64,000 bases of DNA from Cognatishimia coralii (GTDB lineage Bacteria > Pseudomonadota > Alphaproteobacteria > Rhodobacterales > Rhodobacteraceae): the NCBI RefSeq assembly GCF_037478305.1, contig NZ_JBBGAZ010000001.1, positions 62,001-126,000 on the forward strand, in the 5' to 3' direction. Every line of letters starts with the position of its first letter. Position 1 is the first letter of the stretch. A program made the translations under genes and the position numbers. The notes under the pieces are model-generated. The model saw only the letters and a list, made by a program, of their open reading frames with translations, had not been told where the DNA came from and searched no databases. Below, piece by piece: positions 26,515-34,366 of this stretch.

Positions 26515-26597
26515 CACGCACCTCCTGTGAAAGAGACGTAAAGGATCAATATGACAAGCAGCACAAAGGACAGGCGCTGCAATCCGTTTGCTGACAT
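26514..26597 (-). CDS. 27-residue single-pass membrane peptide leading the XpaC/TelA operon
   Basis: On the minus strand an ATG at 26597 opens a 28-codon frame that ends in TGA at 26514-26516, overlapping the XpaC ATG by one base. The peptide has a polar start (MSANGLQR), one hydrophobic helix (LSFVLLVILILYVSF) and a short tail TGGA, which is the make-up of a small membrane protein. A G-rich stretch (GGGGG) lies about 10 bases upstream as a possible ribosome binding site. The coupling with the next gene and the clean transmembrane profile argue for a real gene; the alternative is a leader frame whose translation merely exposes the XpaC start. Confidence 0.55.
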   Translation of the reverse strand: MSANGLQRLSFVLLVILILYVSFTGGA

Positions 26598-26713
26598 TAA
26601 CAATTTACCCCCAAAGACCTTTGACAGGAATCTAGGGGCTAAAGGGCGTTCTTGCTAGGGGGAACTCTGGTGAAAGCGCATCAAAGCTGAGGTTTGCCGA
26701 AGCTTTGGTCAGG

Positions 26714-27685
26714 TTAGCGTGACTTACGCGGCCCGCGCGCCTGTGGCTTGCCGCTCCGACTGGGCGAGGGGCGCTTGCCGGGCTCTCCCATAGGTTTTTT
26801 GCCGGGCTTGCCGCTGGCTGCGAAAGGCTTGCCGCCCGGTTTGCCAGCTGGCTTTCCAGAGGTCTTGCGATTTCGCGAGGGTTTCTTGCGGTCCTCTATG
26901 GGAGTGACGTCCTCTAGGCCGAGATGCGCCCGTACCGCGCGGCGACGGATCTCATCGACCTCGCCGGGTTTCAGATCACCCAGTTGGAACGGCCCATAAG
27001 ACACGCGGATCAGCCGGTTCACCGTCAAGCCAACCGCGCCCATCGCACGCCGGATCTCGCGGTTCTTGCCTTCCTTCAGAGACACAGTCACCCAGGCATT
27101 CGCCCCTTGCTGGCGGTCCAGAGAAATCACCATCGGCGCAAATTTCTCGCCATCAACCTCAATACCACGACGCAGCGGCGCAAAGGTATCCTCAGTCGGC
27201 CGCCCATTCACCCGCACACGGTATTTGCGGATCCAACCTGTTGAGGGCAGCTCCAGCTTGCGTTTGACCGCGCCGTCATTGGTCAGCAACAACAGACCTT
27301 CAGAGTTCAAATCCAAACGCCCGACGGTCATCACTCGTGGCAGGTCCTCGGGCAGCTCATCAAAGATCGTCTTGCGGCCTTGCTCGTCTTTGTGGGTCGT
27401 GACCAATCCCAGCGGCTTGTGATACAGCCAGATGCGCTCTGGCTCGGCGTCCGCAATCGGCGCATCATCCACGGTGATCTTCTCATGCCCCATGATGTTG
27501 AGGGCTGGGGACGTCAGCACCTTGCCATCGACCGCAACACGACCCGCCTCGATCATACGTTCGGCTTCACGGCGCGAGGCGACCCCTGCGCGGGCGAGAA
27601 CCTTAGCAATGCGGTCACCTTTAGAGGTGTCTTTGCTCTTGCCTTTAGTGGCGGCTTTGGGCTTGGGGGGCTGTTTCTTGGTCAT
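26714..27685 (-). CDS. rluB: 23S rRNA pseudouridine synthase RluB
   Basis: This 323-residue RsuA/RluB-family enzyme has an N-terminal S4 RNA-binding domain (RIAKVLARAGVASRREAERM, about 25-70) and a catalytic domain with the active-site Asp in GRLDLNSEGLLLLTNDG. It modifies helix 89 of 23S rRNA in its characterised relatives. A low-complexity basic tail rich in Gly, Lys, Pro and Arg (about 255-323) extends past the core, as is common in alphaproteobacterial RluB. The gene is divergent from tadA, another RNA-modifying enzyme, with 63 bases between them. Confidence 0.92.
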   Translation of the reverse strand: MTKKQPPKPKAATKGKSKDTSKGDRIAKVLARAGVASRREAERMIEAGRVAVDGKVLTSPALNIMGHEKITVDDAPIADAEPERIWLYHKPLGLVTTHKDEQGRKTIFDELPEDLPRVMTVGRLDLNSEGLLLLTNDGAVKRKLELPSTGWIRKYRVRVNGRPTEDTFAPLRRGIEVDGEKFAPMVISLDRQQGANAWVTVSLKEGKNREIRRAMGAVGLTVNRLIRVSYGPFQLGDLKPGEVDEIRRRAVRAHLGLEDVTPIEDRKKPSRNRKTSGKPAGKPGGKPFAASGKPGKKPMGEPGKRPSPSRSGKPQARGPRKSR

Positions 27686-27748
27686 GCAGGGGCTTTAACC
27701 GCCAATTGACGCTTGCGAAAGGGGGAATGCGCGGGCATCTGAGGGGGT

Positions 27749-28201
27749 ATGCAGTTTAAAAGCCACATGGATAAGGCCCTTGAGGCGGCCCGAGACGCCG
27801 GTGCACGCGGCGAAGTGCCTGTAGGCGCGGTGCTCGTCGCCTCTGACGGGGTTCTCCTTGCTGTGGCAGGCAACCGCACGCGTGAGCTGAATGATCCGAC
27901 GGCGCATGCCGAGATGCTGGTGATCCGTGAGGCCTGCGCCAAGCTGGGCAATGAACGCCTAACCGGCTGTGATCTCTATGTGACGCTCGAGCCATGCCCT
28001 ATGTGTGCCAGCGCCATCAGCCACGCCCGTATTGCGCGGGTGTACTACGGCGCCTCCGATCCAAAATCCGGCGGCGTCGCCCAAGGCCCGCGGGTCTTTG
28101 ACCACAGCCAAAGCCACCACACCCCAGAGGTCTACGATGGCATTGCTGCTGAGGCCTGCGAGACCTTGCTCACAGATTTCTTCGTAAACAAACGCCGGTA
28201 G
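27749..28201 (+). CDS. tadA: tRNA-adenosine(34) deaminase
   Basis: This 150-residue zinc-dependent deaminase converts A34 to inosine in tRNA-Arg(ACG). The zinc site and catalytic Glu are in HAEMLVI (His and Glu) and PCPMCASAI (two Cys), and the N-terminal GEVPVGAVLV and NDPTAHAE motifs match TadA. Length is normal. It is transcribed divergently from rluB. A hairpin-bearing repeat follows the stop codon directly. Confidence 0.93.
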   Translation: MQFKSHMDKALEAARDAGARGEVPVGAVLVASDGVLLAVAGNRTRELNDPTAHAEMLVIREACAKLGNERLTGCDLYVTLEPCPMCASAISHARIARVYYGASDPKSGGVAQGPRVFDHSQSHHTPEVYDGIAAEACETLLTDFFVNKRR

Positions 28202-28202
28202 G

Positions 28203-28277
28203 ATTTCTCTTGCCTAAAGTATCCTGGGGTGAATTCGAGCGATTGCTTGCAATCGCGGGAAGAGGGGCAAAGCCCCT
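28203..28277. repeat. Intergenic repeat copy 1 with two hairpins
   Basis: Read on the minus strand, 28203-28236 holds CACCCCAGGATA, then CTTTAGGCAAGAGAA, closely matching the copy at 49589-49621 and more distantly those at 32668 and 46822. Next come a perfect 8-bp hairpin GCGATTGC-TT-GCAATCGC (28239-28256) and AGGGGC-AAA-GCCCCT (28263-28277). The last overlaps the stop of the convergent UPF0173 gene and has the same sequence as the hairpin at 49561-49575 on the other strand. It may act as a bidirectional terminator. Confidence 0.65.
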
Positions 28278-28968
28278 AAAGCGTGATCGCCTCCATCACC
28301 TCTGGCTCAATGACATCCACACCCGGTAAGGCATCCACCAGCGCCTCCGCCGATTGTTCCAGCAACGGAAATGTCCGGTAGTGGCAAGGGATCACCACCT
28401 TGAAATCAAAGAACTTCTTGGCCGCATAGGCTGCGCGTTTCATATCCATGGTAAAATGCCCGCCCGCACAGAGGATCCCAATGTCGGGCCTATGCAAATC
28501 ATTAAAGATCTCCATATCCGCCATCACATCCGTGTCGCCCGAGACATAGATCGTGCGTCCTTCACCTGAAATCATGAAACCACATTCGGTACCCGGCACA
28601 ATCGGCCCATCTGGCCCACGGAAACTCGTGGAATGCACCGCATGCACCATGGTCACAGCCACATTGCCAAGCTGTACGGTACCGCCTTTGTTAAAACCAA
28701 TCGTGGTCAGCTCTTCATGCTCGGCCCAATAGCCCATGAGGTCATATTGCCCAACCAACGTCGCGCCGATCTCGCGCGCGATGTCGCGACAGTCGGCGAC
28801 ATGGTCAGAATGCGCATGCGTCAGCAGGATGTGGTTCACGCCCTCAATGGCCTCGGCACGGCGGTCTTCTGGAAAGACCGGATTGCCGGTGATCCAAGGA
28901 TCGATCAGCAGGACTTGCCCATCGATCTCGATGCGAAAACTTCCGTGTCCCAGCCAGATGACTTTCAT
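28276..28968 (-). CDS. UPF0173-type metallo-beta-lactamase-fold hydrolase
   Basis: This 230-residue cytoplasmic protein has the metallo-beta-lactamase fold. The metal-binding signature HAHSDH is intact, with later ligands in HAVHSTSFRGPDG, SGDTDVMADM and IPCHYRTFPL. MKVIWLGHGSFRIEIDGQ is the typical N-terminus of the UPF0173 metal-dependent hydrolase family. The substrate is unknown. AAGGAGCAAATC precedes the start. It is convergent with tadA and divergent from the ceramidase-family gene. Confidence 0.88.
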   Translation of the reverse strand: MKVIWLGHGSFRIEIDGQVLLIDPWITGNPVFPEDRRAEAIEGVNHILLTHAHSDHVADCRDIAREIGATLVGQYDLMGYWAEHEELTTIGFNKGGTVQLGNVAVTMVHAVHSTSFRGPDGPIVPGTECGFMISGEGRTIYVSGDTDVMADMEIFNDLHRPDIGILCAGGHFTMDMKRAAYAAKKFFDFKVVIPCHYRTFPLLEQSAEALVDALPGVDVIEPEVMEAITL

Positions 28969-29021
28969 GATTTGCTCCTTATGTTTCCTGCAACCTTATC
29001 AAAGAAAGCGAGTCGGCAAAG

Positions 29022-29678
29022 ATGGATCTGACAGCCCAACTGGATGGCTATTGCGAACGCATTGACCCGAGTTTCTGGTCCGAGCCCGTGAACGCCATCA
29101 CAAACGCCGCATTTTTAATCGCGGCACTTTATATGTGGCGCAAATCGCGCGGCCTGCCTATGGCGCAGGCGCTTTGCGTTGTGCTCTTTGCAATCGGCGT
29201 GGGCAGCTTCCTCTTTCACACCTATGCAACCACTTGGGCCGCAATCGCGGATGTCGCCCCGATTGCCGTCTATGTTCTGCTCTATATCTTCCTCGCGACC
29301 CGCGACTTCTGGGGGCAGAACACGCTTACCTCCTTGGGCGCAGTTTTGCTGTTCTTTCCCTATGCCTATGTGACCTTGCCACTGTTTGAGATGCTCCCCA
29401 TACTCAACGTCTCCGCAGGCTATGGCCCAGTGCCATTACTCATTCTGATCTACGCCTTCGGCCTGCGCCATCGCGCGCCTGAAACGGCTCGCGGCTTGGC
29501 CATTGGCGCGACGATCATCCTCATCTCTCTGACCTTCCGTTCGCTCGACATGCCTGTCTGCGAAAACCTGCCATTGGGCACGCATTTCATGTGGCATATC
29601 CTCAACGGTATCGCGCTGGGCTGGATGATCGAGGTCTACCGTCGCCACATGCTTGCACAGCCTGCCAAGCAAGGCTAA
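29022..29678 (+). CDS. Ceramidase-family (CREST) membrane protein
   Basis: This 218-residue integral membrane protein has about seven hydrophobic segments and the CREST/alkaline ceramidase signature residues. YCERIDPSFWSEPVNAITN lies at the N-terminus, SFLFHTYATTWAAIADVAPI in the middle (Ser, His and Asp of the metal site) and GTHFMWHILNG near the C-terminus (two His). The family hydrolyses amide bonds in ceramides in eukaryotes; bacterial members are mostly uncharacterised and could act on other N-acyl lipids. The gene is followed by gatCA 30 bases on. Confidence 0.8.
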   Translation: MDLTAQLDGYCERIDPSFWSEPVNAITNAAFLIAALYMWRKSRGLPMAQALCVVLFAIGVGSFLFHTYATTWAAIADVAPIAVYVLLYIFLATRDFWGQNTLTSLGAVLLFFPYAYVTLPLFEMLPILNVSAGYGPVPLLILIYAFGLRHRAPETARGLAIGATIILISLTFRSLDMPVCENLPLGTHFMWHILNGIALGWMIEVYRRHMLAQPAKQG

Positions 29679-29708
29679 ACGCATTGCAAGTTTAATCGGA
29701 GTTTTCGC

Positions 29709-29996
29709 ATGTCCATTGACAGGGATACCGCTGCGCGCGTGGCCAAACTGGCGCGCATCAAGGTCGAAGAAGACGCGCTGCCGGCGCTGGCTGAGGAATT
29801 CAACAATATCCTTGGCTTTATCGAGCAGCTCAATGAGGTGGATGTCGAGGGCGTCGAGCCGATGACCTCTGTCACGCCGCAACGTCTGAAGCGTCGCGTG
29901 GACGAAGTCACCCAGGGCGATATGCCAGAGGCGGTGCTGAAGAACGCGCCAGATTCCCGCGAAGGCTTCTTTGCCGTGCCGAAGGTGGTTGAATAA
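29709..29996 (+). CDS. gatC: Aspartyl/glutamyl-tRNA amidotransferase subunit C
   Basis: This 95-residue small subunit stabilises the GatA-GatB interface of the GatCAB complex, which converts Glu-tRNA(Gln) and Asp-tRNA(Asn) to the amidated forms. The N-terminal VAKLARIKVEEDALPALAEE, the central LNEVDVEGVEPMTSV and the C-terminal APDSREGFFAVPKVVE are typical. Its TAA overlaps the gatA ATG by one base (TAATG). gatB is not in the window. Confidence 0.95.
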   Translation: MSIDRDTAARVAKLARIKVEEDALPALAEEFNNILGFIEQLNEVDVEGVEPMTSVTPQRLKRRVDEVTQGDMPEAVLKNAPDSREGFFAVPKVVE

Positions 29997-31483
29997 TGTC
30001 TGATCTGAACAAACTCACCCTGGCCGAAGCGCGCGACAAACTGCGCGCGAAAGACGTGACATCGGTTGAGCTGACCGAGGCCTGCCTGACCGCGATTGAA
30101 GGGTCCAGCGCGCTGAACGCCTTCGTGCACAACACGCCAGAGATCGCGATGGAGCAGGCCAAAGCCGCCGATGCGCGTTTGGCTGCTGGCGATGCGCCTG
30201 CCATGTGCGGCCTGCCCATCGGCATAAAAGACCTCTTCTGCACCAAAGGCGTTCCCTCTCAGGCGGCCAGCGGCATTCTTGAGGGTTTCAAACCAGAATA
30301 CGAAAGCACCGTCAGCCAGAACCTGTTTGACGACGGCGCGGTCATGCTGGGCAAGCTCAACATGGACGAATTCGCCATGGGCAGCTCGAACGAAACTTCG
30401 GTCTATGGCAACGCGGTCAACCCATGGCGTCGTGGCAATGACGATGCCGAACTGACACCGGGCGGCTCTTCTGGGGGCTCGGCGTCTGCGGTTTCTGCCG
30501 ATCTTTGCCTCGCCGCCACCGGCACCGACACCGGCGGCTCGATCCGCCAGCCGGCAGCTTTCACCGGCATCACCGGCATCAAGCCGACCTACGGCCGTTG
30601 CTCTCGCTGGGGCATCGTGGCCTTCGCGTCCTCTCTGGACCAAGCGGGCCCTATGACCAAAGACGTGCGCGATGCGGCGATCATGCTGGAAACAATGTGC
30701 GGCCATGACCCAAAGGACAGCACATCGGCAGACCTCGCCGTGCCTAATTTCGAAGCCATGCTGACCGGCGATATCAAAGGCAAAAAAATCGGCATTCCAA
30801 AGGAATACCGTATGGACGGCATGCCAGAGGAAATCGAAAAGCTCTGGGCCGATGGCACCGCCATGATGAAAGACGCGGGCGCCGAGATCGTGGATATCTC
30901 GCTGCCGCATACGAAATACGCTTTGCCAGCCTACTACGTAATCGCGCCTGCCGAGGCCTCCTCAAACCTCGCGCGCTATGACGGTGTGAAATACGGCCAC
31001 CGCGCCAAGCTGGAGGCAGGGGACGGCATCACCGAGATGTATGAAAAGACCCGCGCCGAAGGCTTTGGCCCCGAGGTGCAGCGCCGTGTGATGATCGGCA
31101 CCTATGTGCTGTCGGCAGGCTTTTATGACGCCTATTACAACCGCGCCCGTCGTGTGCGTGCGCTGATCAAGAAAGACTTCGACGATGTCTTTGCAGCAGG
31201 TGTGGACGCGATCCTAACGCCAGCCACGCCTTCCGCCGCCTTCGGTCTCGGAGAGATGGCCGATGCGGACCCGGTGCAAATGTATCTGAATGACGTCTTC
31301 ACCGTCACCGTGAACCTCGCAGGCCTGCCGGGTATCTCGATCCCAACGGGTCTGGATAAACAGGGTTTGCCTTTGGGTCTGCAACTGATCGGCCGCCCTT
31401 GGGAAGAGGGCGATCTGCTGAATTGCGCCTATGCGCTTGAAAACGCAGCCGGTTACGTAGCAAAACCGAACAAATGGTGGTAA
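29996..31483 (+). CDS. gatA: Aspartyl/glutamyl-tRNA amidotransferase subunit A
   Basis: This 495-residue amidase-signature enzyme releases ammonia from glutamine for GatCAB. The catalytic triad region is visible: Lys in GIKDLF, and the Ser-cisSer and nucleophile Ser in GGSSGGSASAV and TGTDTGGSIRQPAA. The family stretch GMGSSNETSVYGNAVNPW is present in the form AMGSSNETSVYG. Length is normal. It is translationally coupled to gatC. Confidence 0.96.
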   Translation: MSDLNKLTLAEARDKLRAKDVTSVELTEACLTAIEGSSALNAFVHNTPEIAMEQAKAADARLAAGDAPAMCGLPIGIKDLFCTKGVPSQAASGILEGFKPEYESTVSQNLFDDGAVMLGKLNMDEFAMGSSNETSVYGNAVNPWRRGNDDAELTPGGSSGGSASAVSADLCLAATGTDTGGSIRQPAAFTGITGIKPTYGRCSRWGIVAFASSLDQAGPMTKDVRDAAIMLETMCGHDPKDSTSADLAVPNFEAMLTGDIKGKKIGIPKEYRMDGMPEEIEKLWADGTAMMKDAGAEIVDISLPHTKYALPAYYVIAPAEASSNLARYDGVKYGHRAKLEAGDGITEMYEKTRAEGFGPEVQRRVMIGTYVLSAGFYDAYYNRARRVRALIKKDFDDVFAAGVDAILTPATPSAAFGLGEMADADPVQMYLNDVFTVTVNLAGLPGISIPTGLDKQGLPLGLQLIGRPWEEGDLLNCAYALENAAGYVAKPNKWW

Positions 31484-31518
31484 AACGCCGCCAACGATAA
31501 GGCGAAAGAGGCGTTAAA

Positions 31519-32190
31519 ATGCGGGTGATCTTAGGCTTCGGAGTGGCTCTGGCCCTGACGGCGTGTGACGTGCCGGTTCCCGATAGCGGCGTCGGTTTCG
31601 ACAATGGCAACTTCAAGCCCCGCATCTCGGACGAGCCTCTGGGCGCAACGGCGACGAGCTTGCCGCCCGCGGAATCCGTCAGCAGCGAGACGCTGGATGT
31701 CCTCGCAGCCACTGCGCCTGTGCCTAGCCAGCCAACCGGAGGCGAGTCCGCTTTCGTTGAGGCCAGCCCATCTAATCCAGCGCCCGTTCGGGTCGAGAAC
31801 TCTGGCATCTCGGATGAAAACGATTTCGCTGCTGTCGACGCGCGCCGCTCAATTGAGGATGACGCACAGCGTCGCCAACAAATTGCGGCGCAGTATCAAC
31901 AGGTTGAGGCCACAGATCTGCCAGAACGCGATGGCGGAGCAGGGCCCAACATCGTCGAATATGCAGTGCTTAGCAAAAACCCAGTGGGCAACCGCATCTA
32001 CCGTCGCATTGGCCTGAATGCCGCCAACCGCTTTGCCCGCAACTGCCGCGCCTATCCAAGCTCGGATCAGGCGCAGATCGATTTCCTGTCGCGCGGTGGC
32101 CCTGAACGAGATCCTCGCGGCCTGGACCCAGATGGCGACGGCTATGCATGCGCCTGGGACCCAACGCCCTTCCAAAAGCTCGGCGGCTGA
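31519..32190 (+). CDS. Lipoprotein with C-terminal excalibur-like calcium-binding motif
   Basis: This 223-residue secreted protein has a lipobox LTAC (Cys16). A long disordered Pro/Ser/Glu-rich linker (about 17-110), a short helical segment rich in Gln and Arg, and a C-terminal domain (about 150-218) follow. The C-terminal domain ends in RDPRGLDPDGDGYACAWDP, which matches the excalibur pattern DxDxDGxxC. The second Cys in NCRAYPSS probably forms a disulfide with the motif's Cys. Excalibur domains occur on surface-associated proteins and are thought to bind calcium. The TGA overlaps the start of the amidase gene (TGATG), which suggests a shared cell-wall role. Confidence 0.7.
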   Translation: MRVILGFGVALALTACDVPVPDSGVGFDNGNFKPRISDEPLGATATSLPPAESVSSETLDVLAATAPVPSQPTGGESAFVEASPSNPAPVRVENSGISDENDFAAVDARRSIEDDAQRRQQIAAQYQQVEATDLPERDGGAGPNIVEYAVLSKNPVGNRIYRRIGLNAANRFARNCRAYPSSDQAQIDFLSRGGPERDPRGLDPDGDGYACAWDPTPFQKLGG

Positions 32191-32666
32191 TGGGCCCTCA
32201 GCCCGACATCATTCAAACCCCCTCGCCGAACTTCGGCCCCCGCAAAGGCGGCGCAACGCCCAGCCTTATTGTCTTGCACTACACGGCCATGGACACGGCC
32301 ACGGCAGCACTTAAGCGGCTCTGTGACCCTCAGTTCGAGGTCTCAGCCCACTATCTGATCTCAGCCCAAGGAGAGATCCACCAGCTGGTCGCGGAAGAGA
32401 TGCGCGCTTGGCATGCCGGGGCAGGGCAGTGGGGCGATATCACGGACGTCAATTCCCACTCCATTGGCATCGAGTTGGACAATCGCGGCGACCACCCCTT
32501 TGCCCATCCTCAAATCGAAGCCCTCTGCGCTTTGCTGCCCGCCATCATGACCCGCTGGAATATCCCCTTTGAAAACATCATCGGTCATTCCGACAGCGCG
32601 CCCGGGCGGAAAATCGACCCGGGTCCGCGTTTTGACTGGCAGCGCCTGAGGCGCGCGCTCACCTGA
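32190..32666 (+). CDS. N-acetylmuramoyl-L-alanine amidase (AmiD-type, Amidase_2)
   Basis: This 158-residue zinc amidase cleaves the bond between N-acetylmuramic acid and L-alanine in peptidoglycan or muropeptides. Zinc and catalytic residues appear in LIVLHYTAM (first His), MRAWHAG, SIGIELDN (Glu) and IIGHSDSAPGRKIDPGPRFDW (His, Asp and the Lys region). I place the start at the ATG 32190 that overlaps the lipoprotein stop, because the domain begins just after it. No signal peptide is evident, so it is either cytoplasmic, acting in recycling, or exported in an unclear way. A dispersed repeat follows the stop. Confidence 0.85.
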   Translation: MGPQPDIIQTPSPNFGPRKGGATPSLIVLHYTAMDTATAALKRLCDPQFEVSAHYLISAQGEIHQLVAEEMRAWHAGAGQWGDITDVNSHSIGIELDNRGDHPFAHPQIEALCALLPAIMTRWNIPFENIIGHSDSAPGRKIDPGPRFDWQRLRRALT

Positions 32667-32667
32667 T

Positions 32668-32694
32668 TTCATCTTGCCAAAAATACTCAAAATC
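32668..32694 (-). repeat. Intergenic repeat copy 2
   Basis: Read on the minus strand it contains TGAGTATTTTTGGCAAGATG, then AA, identical over 22 bases to the copy at 46824-46845. It starts one base after the amidase stop codon. Confidence 0.7.
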
Positions 32695-32755
32695 CGACCC
32701 GCGCCCCACGCGCCTTCGATTGACGCATGCCCCAAACCATCGTAACCACGCCTTC

Positions 32756-33117
32756 ACGCAGGGGGCTGGATGACCGCGCAAATGCGAGGAAAGTCCGGAC
32801 TCCACAAGGCAACGGTGCCGGGTAACGCCCGGCCGGGGAAACCCGAGGGACAGCGCCACAGAAATCAAACTACCCGACTTGTTTGGGTAAAGGTGAAACG
32901 GCGAGGTAAGAGCTCACCGCGTCCTTGGTAACAAGGATGGCACGGCAAGCCCCACCGGGAGCAATGCCAAATAGGGACCGCACGCCGCAAGGCAAGGACG
33001 TCTTGGCCCAGTGGTCCGGGTTGGCAGCTAGAGGGGCCTTGGTAACAAGGTCTCAAGATGAATGGTCATCCAGGAGGGCAACCTCTGGACAGAATCCGGC
33101 TTATAGGCCCCCTGCGT
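32756..33117 (+). ncRNA. rnpB: RNase P RNA (class A)
   Basis: The catalytic RNA of RNase P, which matures tRNA 5' ends. The universally conserved 5' core GAGGAAAGTCCGG is at 32786-32798, and the matching 3' core ACAGAATCCGGCTTATA at 33089-33105 (together P4). The outermost stem P1 is formed by ACGCAGGGGGC (32756-32766) and GCCCCCTGCGT (33107-33117), which I used to set the ends. Internal repeated CTTGGTAACAAGG loops and the AAGGTGAAACGGCG segment match alphaproteobacterial examples. The 3' end directly abuts the stop codon of the convergent dioxygenase gene. Confidence 0.95.
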
Positions 33118-34272
33118 TCATGCTTTTTGTCGTTCGGCCATGGCGGCGAGCTCAGTCGCCAAGGTGGTCTTATCCCAGCCAGAAAGCACGGCCTCTTTCA
33201 GCAAGGCTTGCTGCGTTCTAGGCGCAAGCCCACCGACCGGAGGATCACTATCCAGATTGGTCGGAAAAGAATAGCCCTCTGCTGTTGAGGCAATCACCGC
33301 ATCGAGCGACACCTCATCCATCTGTGCGGCCTTGAGCGCGTCAAACACTGCGAGGCACATGGCTGTGCGGTCTACAGTCTCCATCGCCCGCCCAAAGGCC
33401 GACGAGATCTGCAAGAGGTTCACCATTCGCTCTATATCTGCCGAACGGTTCTCGCCCGCCGCATGAAACAGCGCAGGGTTGAAAAAGATCGCATCGCCTT
33501 TTTCGAGCGGTAACTGGATATACCTTTCCTCAAAATCCGCCCGAAAATCCTCGCGCCGCCAGGCTGCATAGCCGGGGCGATAGAGCTGAGAGTAGGGCAA
33601 AAGCTTGGTCGGCCCGCTCTCAATCGGCACATCGCAATGGGCGATGCCACCTTGTAGGGTCATCAATGGCGAGAGGTCATGCACATGCGCCGGATAGGTG
33701 GCCGAAACCTCGGCCGTCTGAAACCCCAGATGATAATCCCGATGTGCCTGCTGCGCTTGCCCGCCCGGATGCACCAGATTGACCTGCGCGGTCATTTGAT
33801 AGTTCGGCCCCAACCACGCCTCACAGGCAGCATCTATCATCGGGGACGCAAAATACTGCGCAAATACCTCAGGCGCGGTCAGGCAGAGCTTTTGCAGAGA
33901 GTTCCAGATGCGGTCATTGCTCCCCGCCGCAGCGAAATGGTCCGCCCCTGATCCAGATGCTGCCTTTTCCTTGGCGATGATCTGCAAATAGGTCTCGGTG
34001 GCTTGATCGATTGCTGCAAGGTTGGGCTGCGCGCCTTTGATGACAAAGACGCCGGGGCCTTGCCCCAAGACCCACGCCCATTCGCTGAGCACTCTTCGGC
34101 GCTCTTGCGCAAGGTCAGAGGCCAAGGATTGGGCCGCATAGATCGGGACATTCTTCTGAACGTCTGATGCCAATGGCACATCTGCGTGCGAGGTCTGCTG
34201 CGTTGTCAGCTCTTGGAAGTCTTTCAGGCTGCAAACGGCTGGATCGTAAAATCCGATGTGATCTTGGGGCAT
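33118..34272 (-). CDS. Phytanoyl-CoA dioxygenase (PhyH) family protein
   Basis: This 384-residue protein is a predicted Fe(II)/2-oxoglutarate-dependent oxygenase. The iron-binding His and Asp are in QQAHRDYHLGF, the distal His in FFNPALFHAAGENRS, and the 2-oxoglutarate-binding Arg follows in the same segment. I chose the ATG at 34272 because GGAGGAAA lies six bases upstream; a longer frame to 34344 lacks a site. It is transcribed divergently from a LacI-family regulator whose target it probably is. The substrate is unknown; such pairs often belong to catabolic loci for sugar-like or osmolyte compounds. Confidence 0.82.
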   Translation of the reverse strand: MPQDHIGFYDPAVCSLKDFQELTTQQTSHADVPLASDVQKNVPIYAAQSLASDLAQERRRVLSEWAWVLGQGPGVFVIKGAQPNLAAIDQATETYLQIIAKEKAASGSGADHFAAAGSNDRIWNSLQKLCLTAPEVFAQYFASPMIDAACEAWLGPNYQMTAQVNLVHPGGQAQQAHRDYHLGFQTAEVSATYPAHVHDLSPLMTLQGGIAHCDVPIESGPTKLLPYSQLYRPGYAAWRREDFRADFEERYIQLPLEKGDAIFFNPALFHAAGENRSADIERMVNLLQISSAFGRAMETVDRTAMCLAVFDALKAAQMDEVSLDAVIASTAEGYSFPTNLDSDPPVGGLAPRTQQALLKEAVLSGWDKTTLATELAAMAERQKA

Positions 34273-34347
34273 ATCATTTCCTCCATCATGAAATGCGTGG
34301 TCTTGACCTACTCTACCCAACCGCGCGCATTGATTGCCGCACAAAAC

Positions 34348-34366
34348 ACATCAATAATACATCAAT
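34348..34366. promoter_or_regulatory. Direct repeat in the PhyH/LacI divergent promoter
   Basis: ACATCAAT occurs twice (34348-34355 and 34359-34366) with an 11-base period, placing both copies on the same face of the helix; the second overlaps the regulator's start codon. It could be an autoregulatory operator, although LacI-type operators are usually inverted repeats. Confidence 0.3.
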
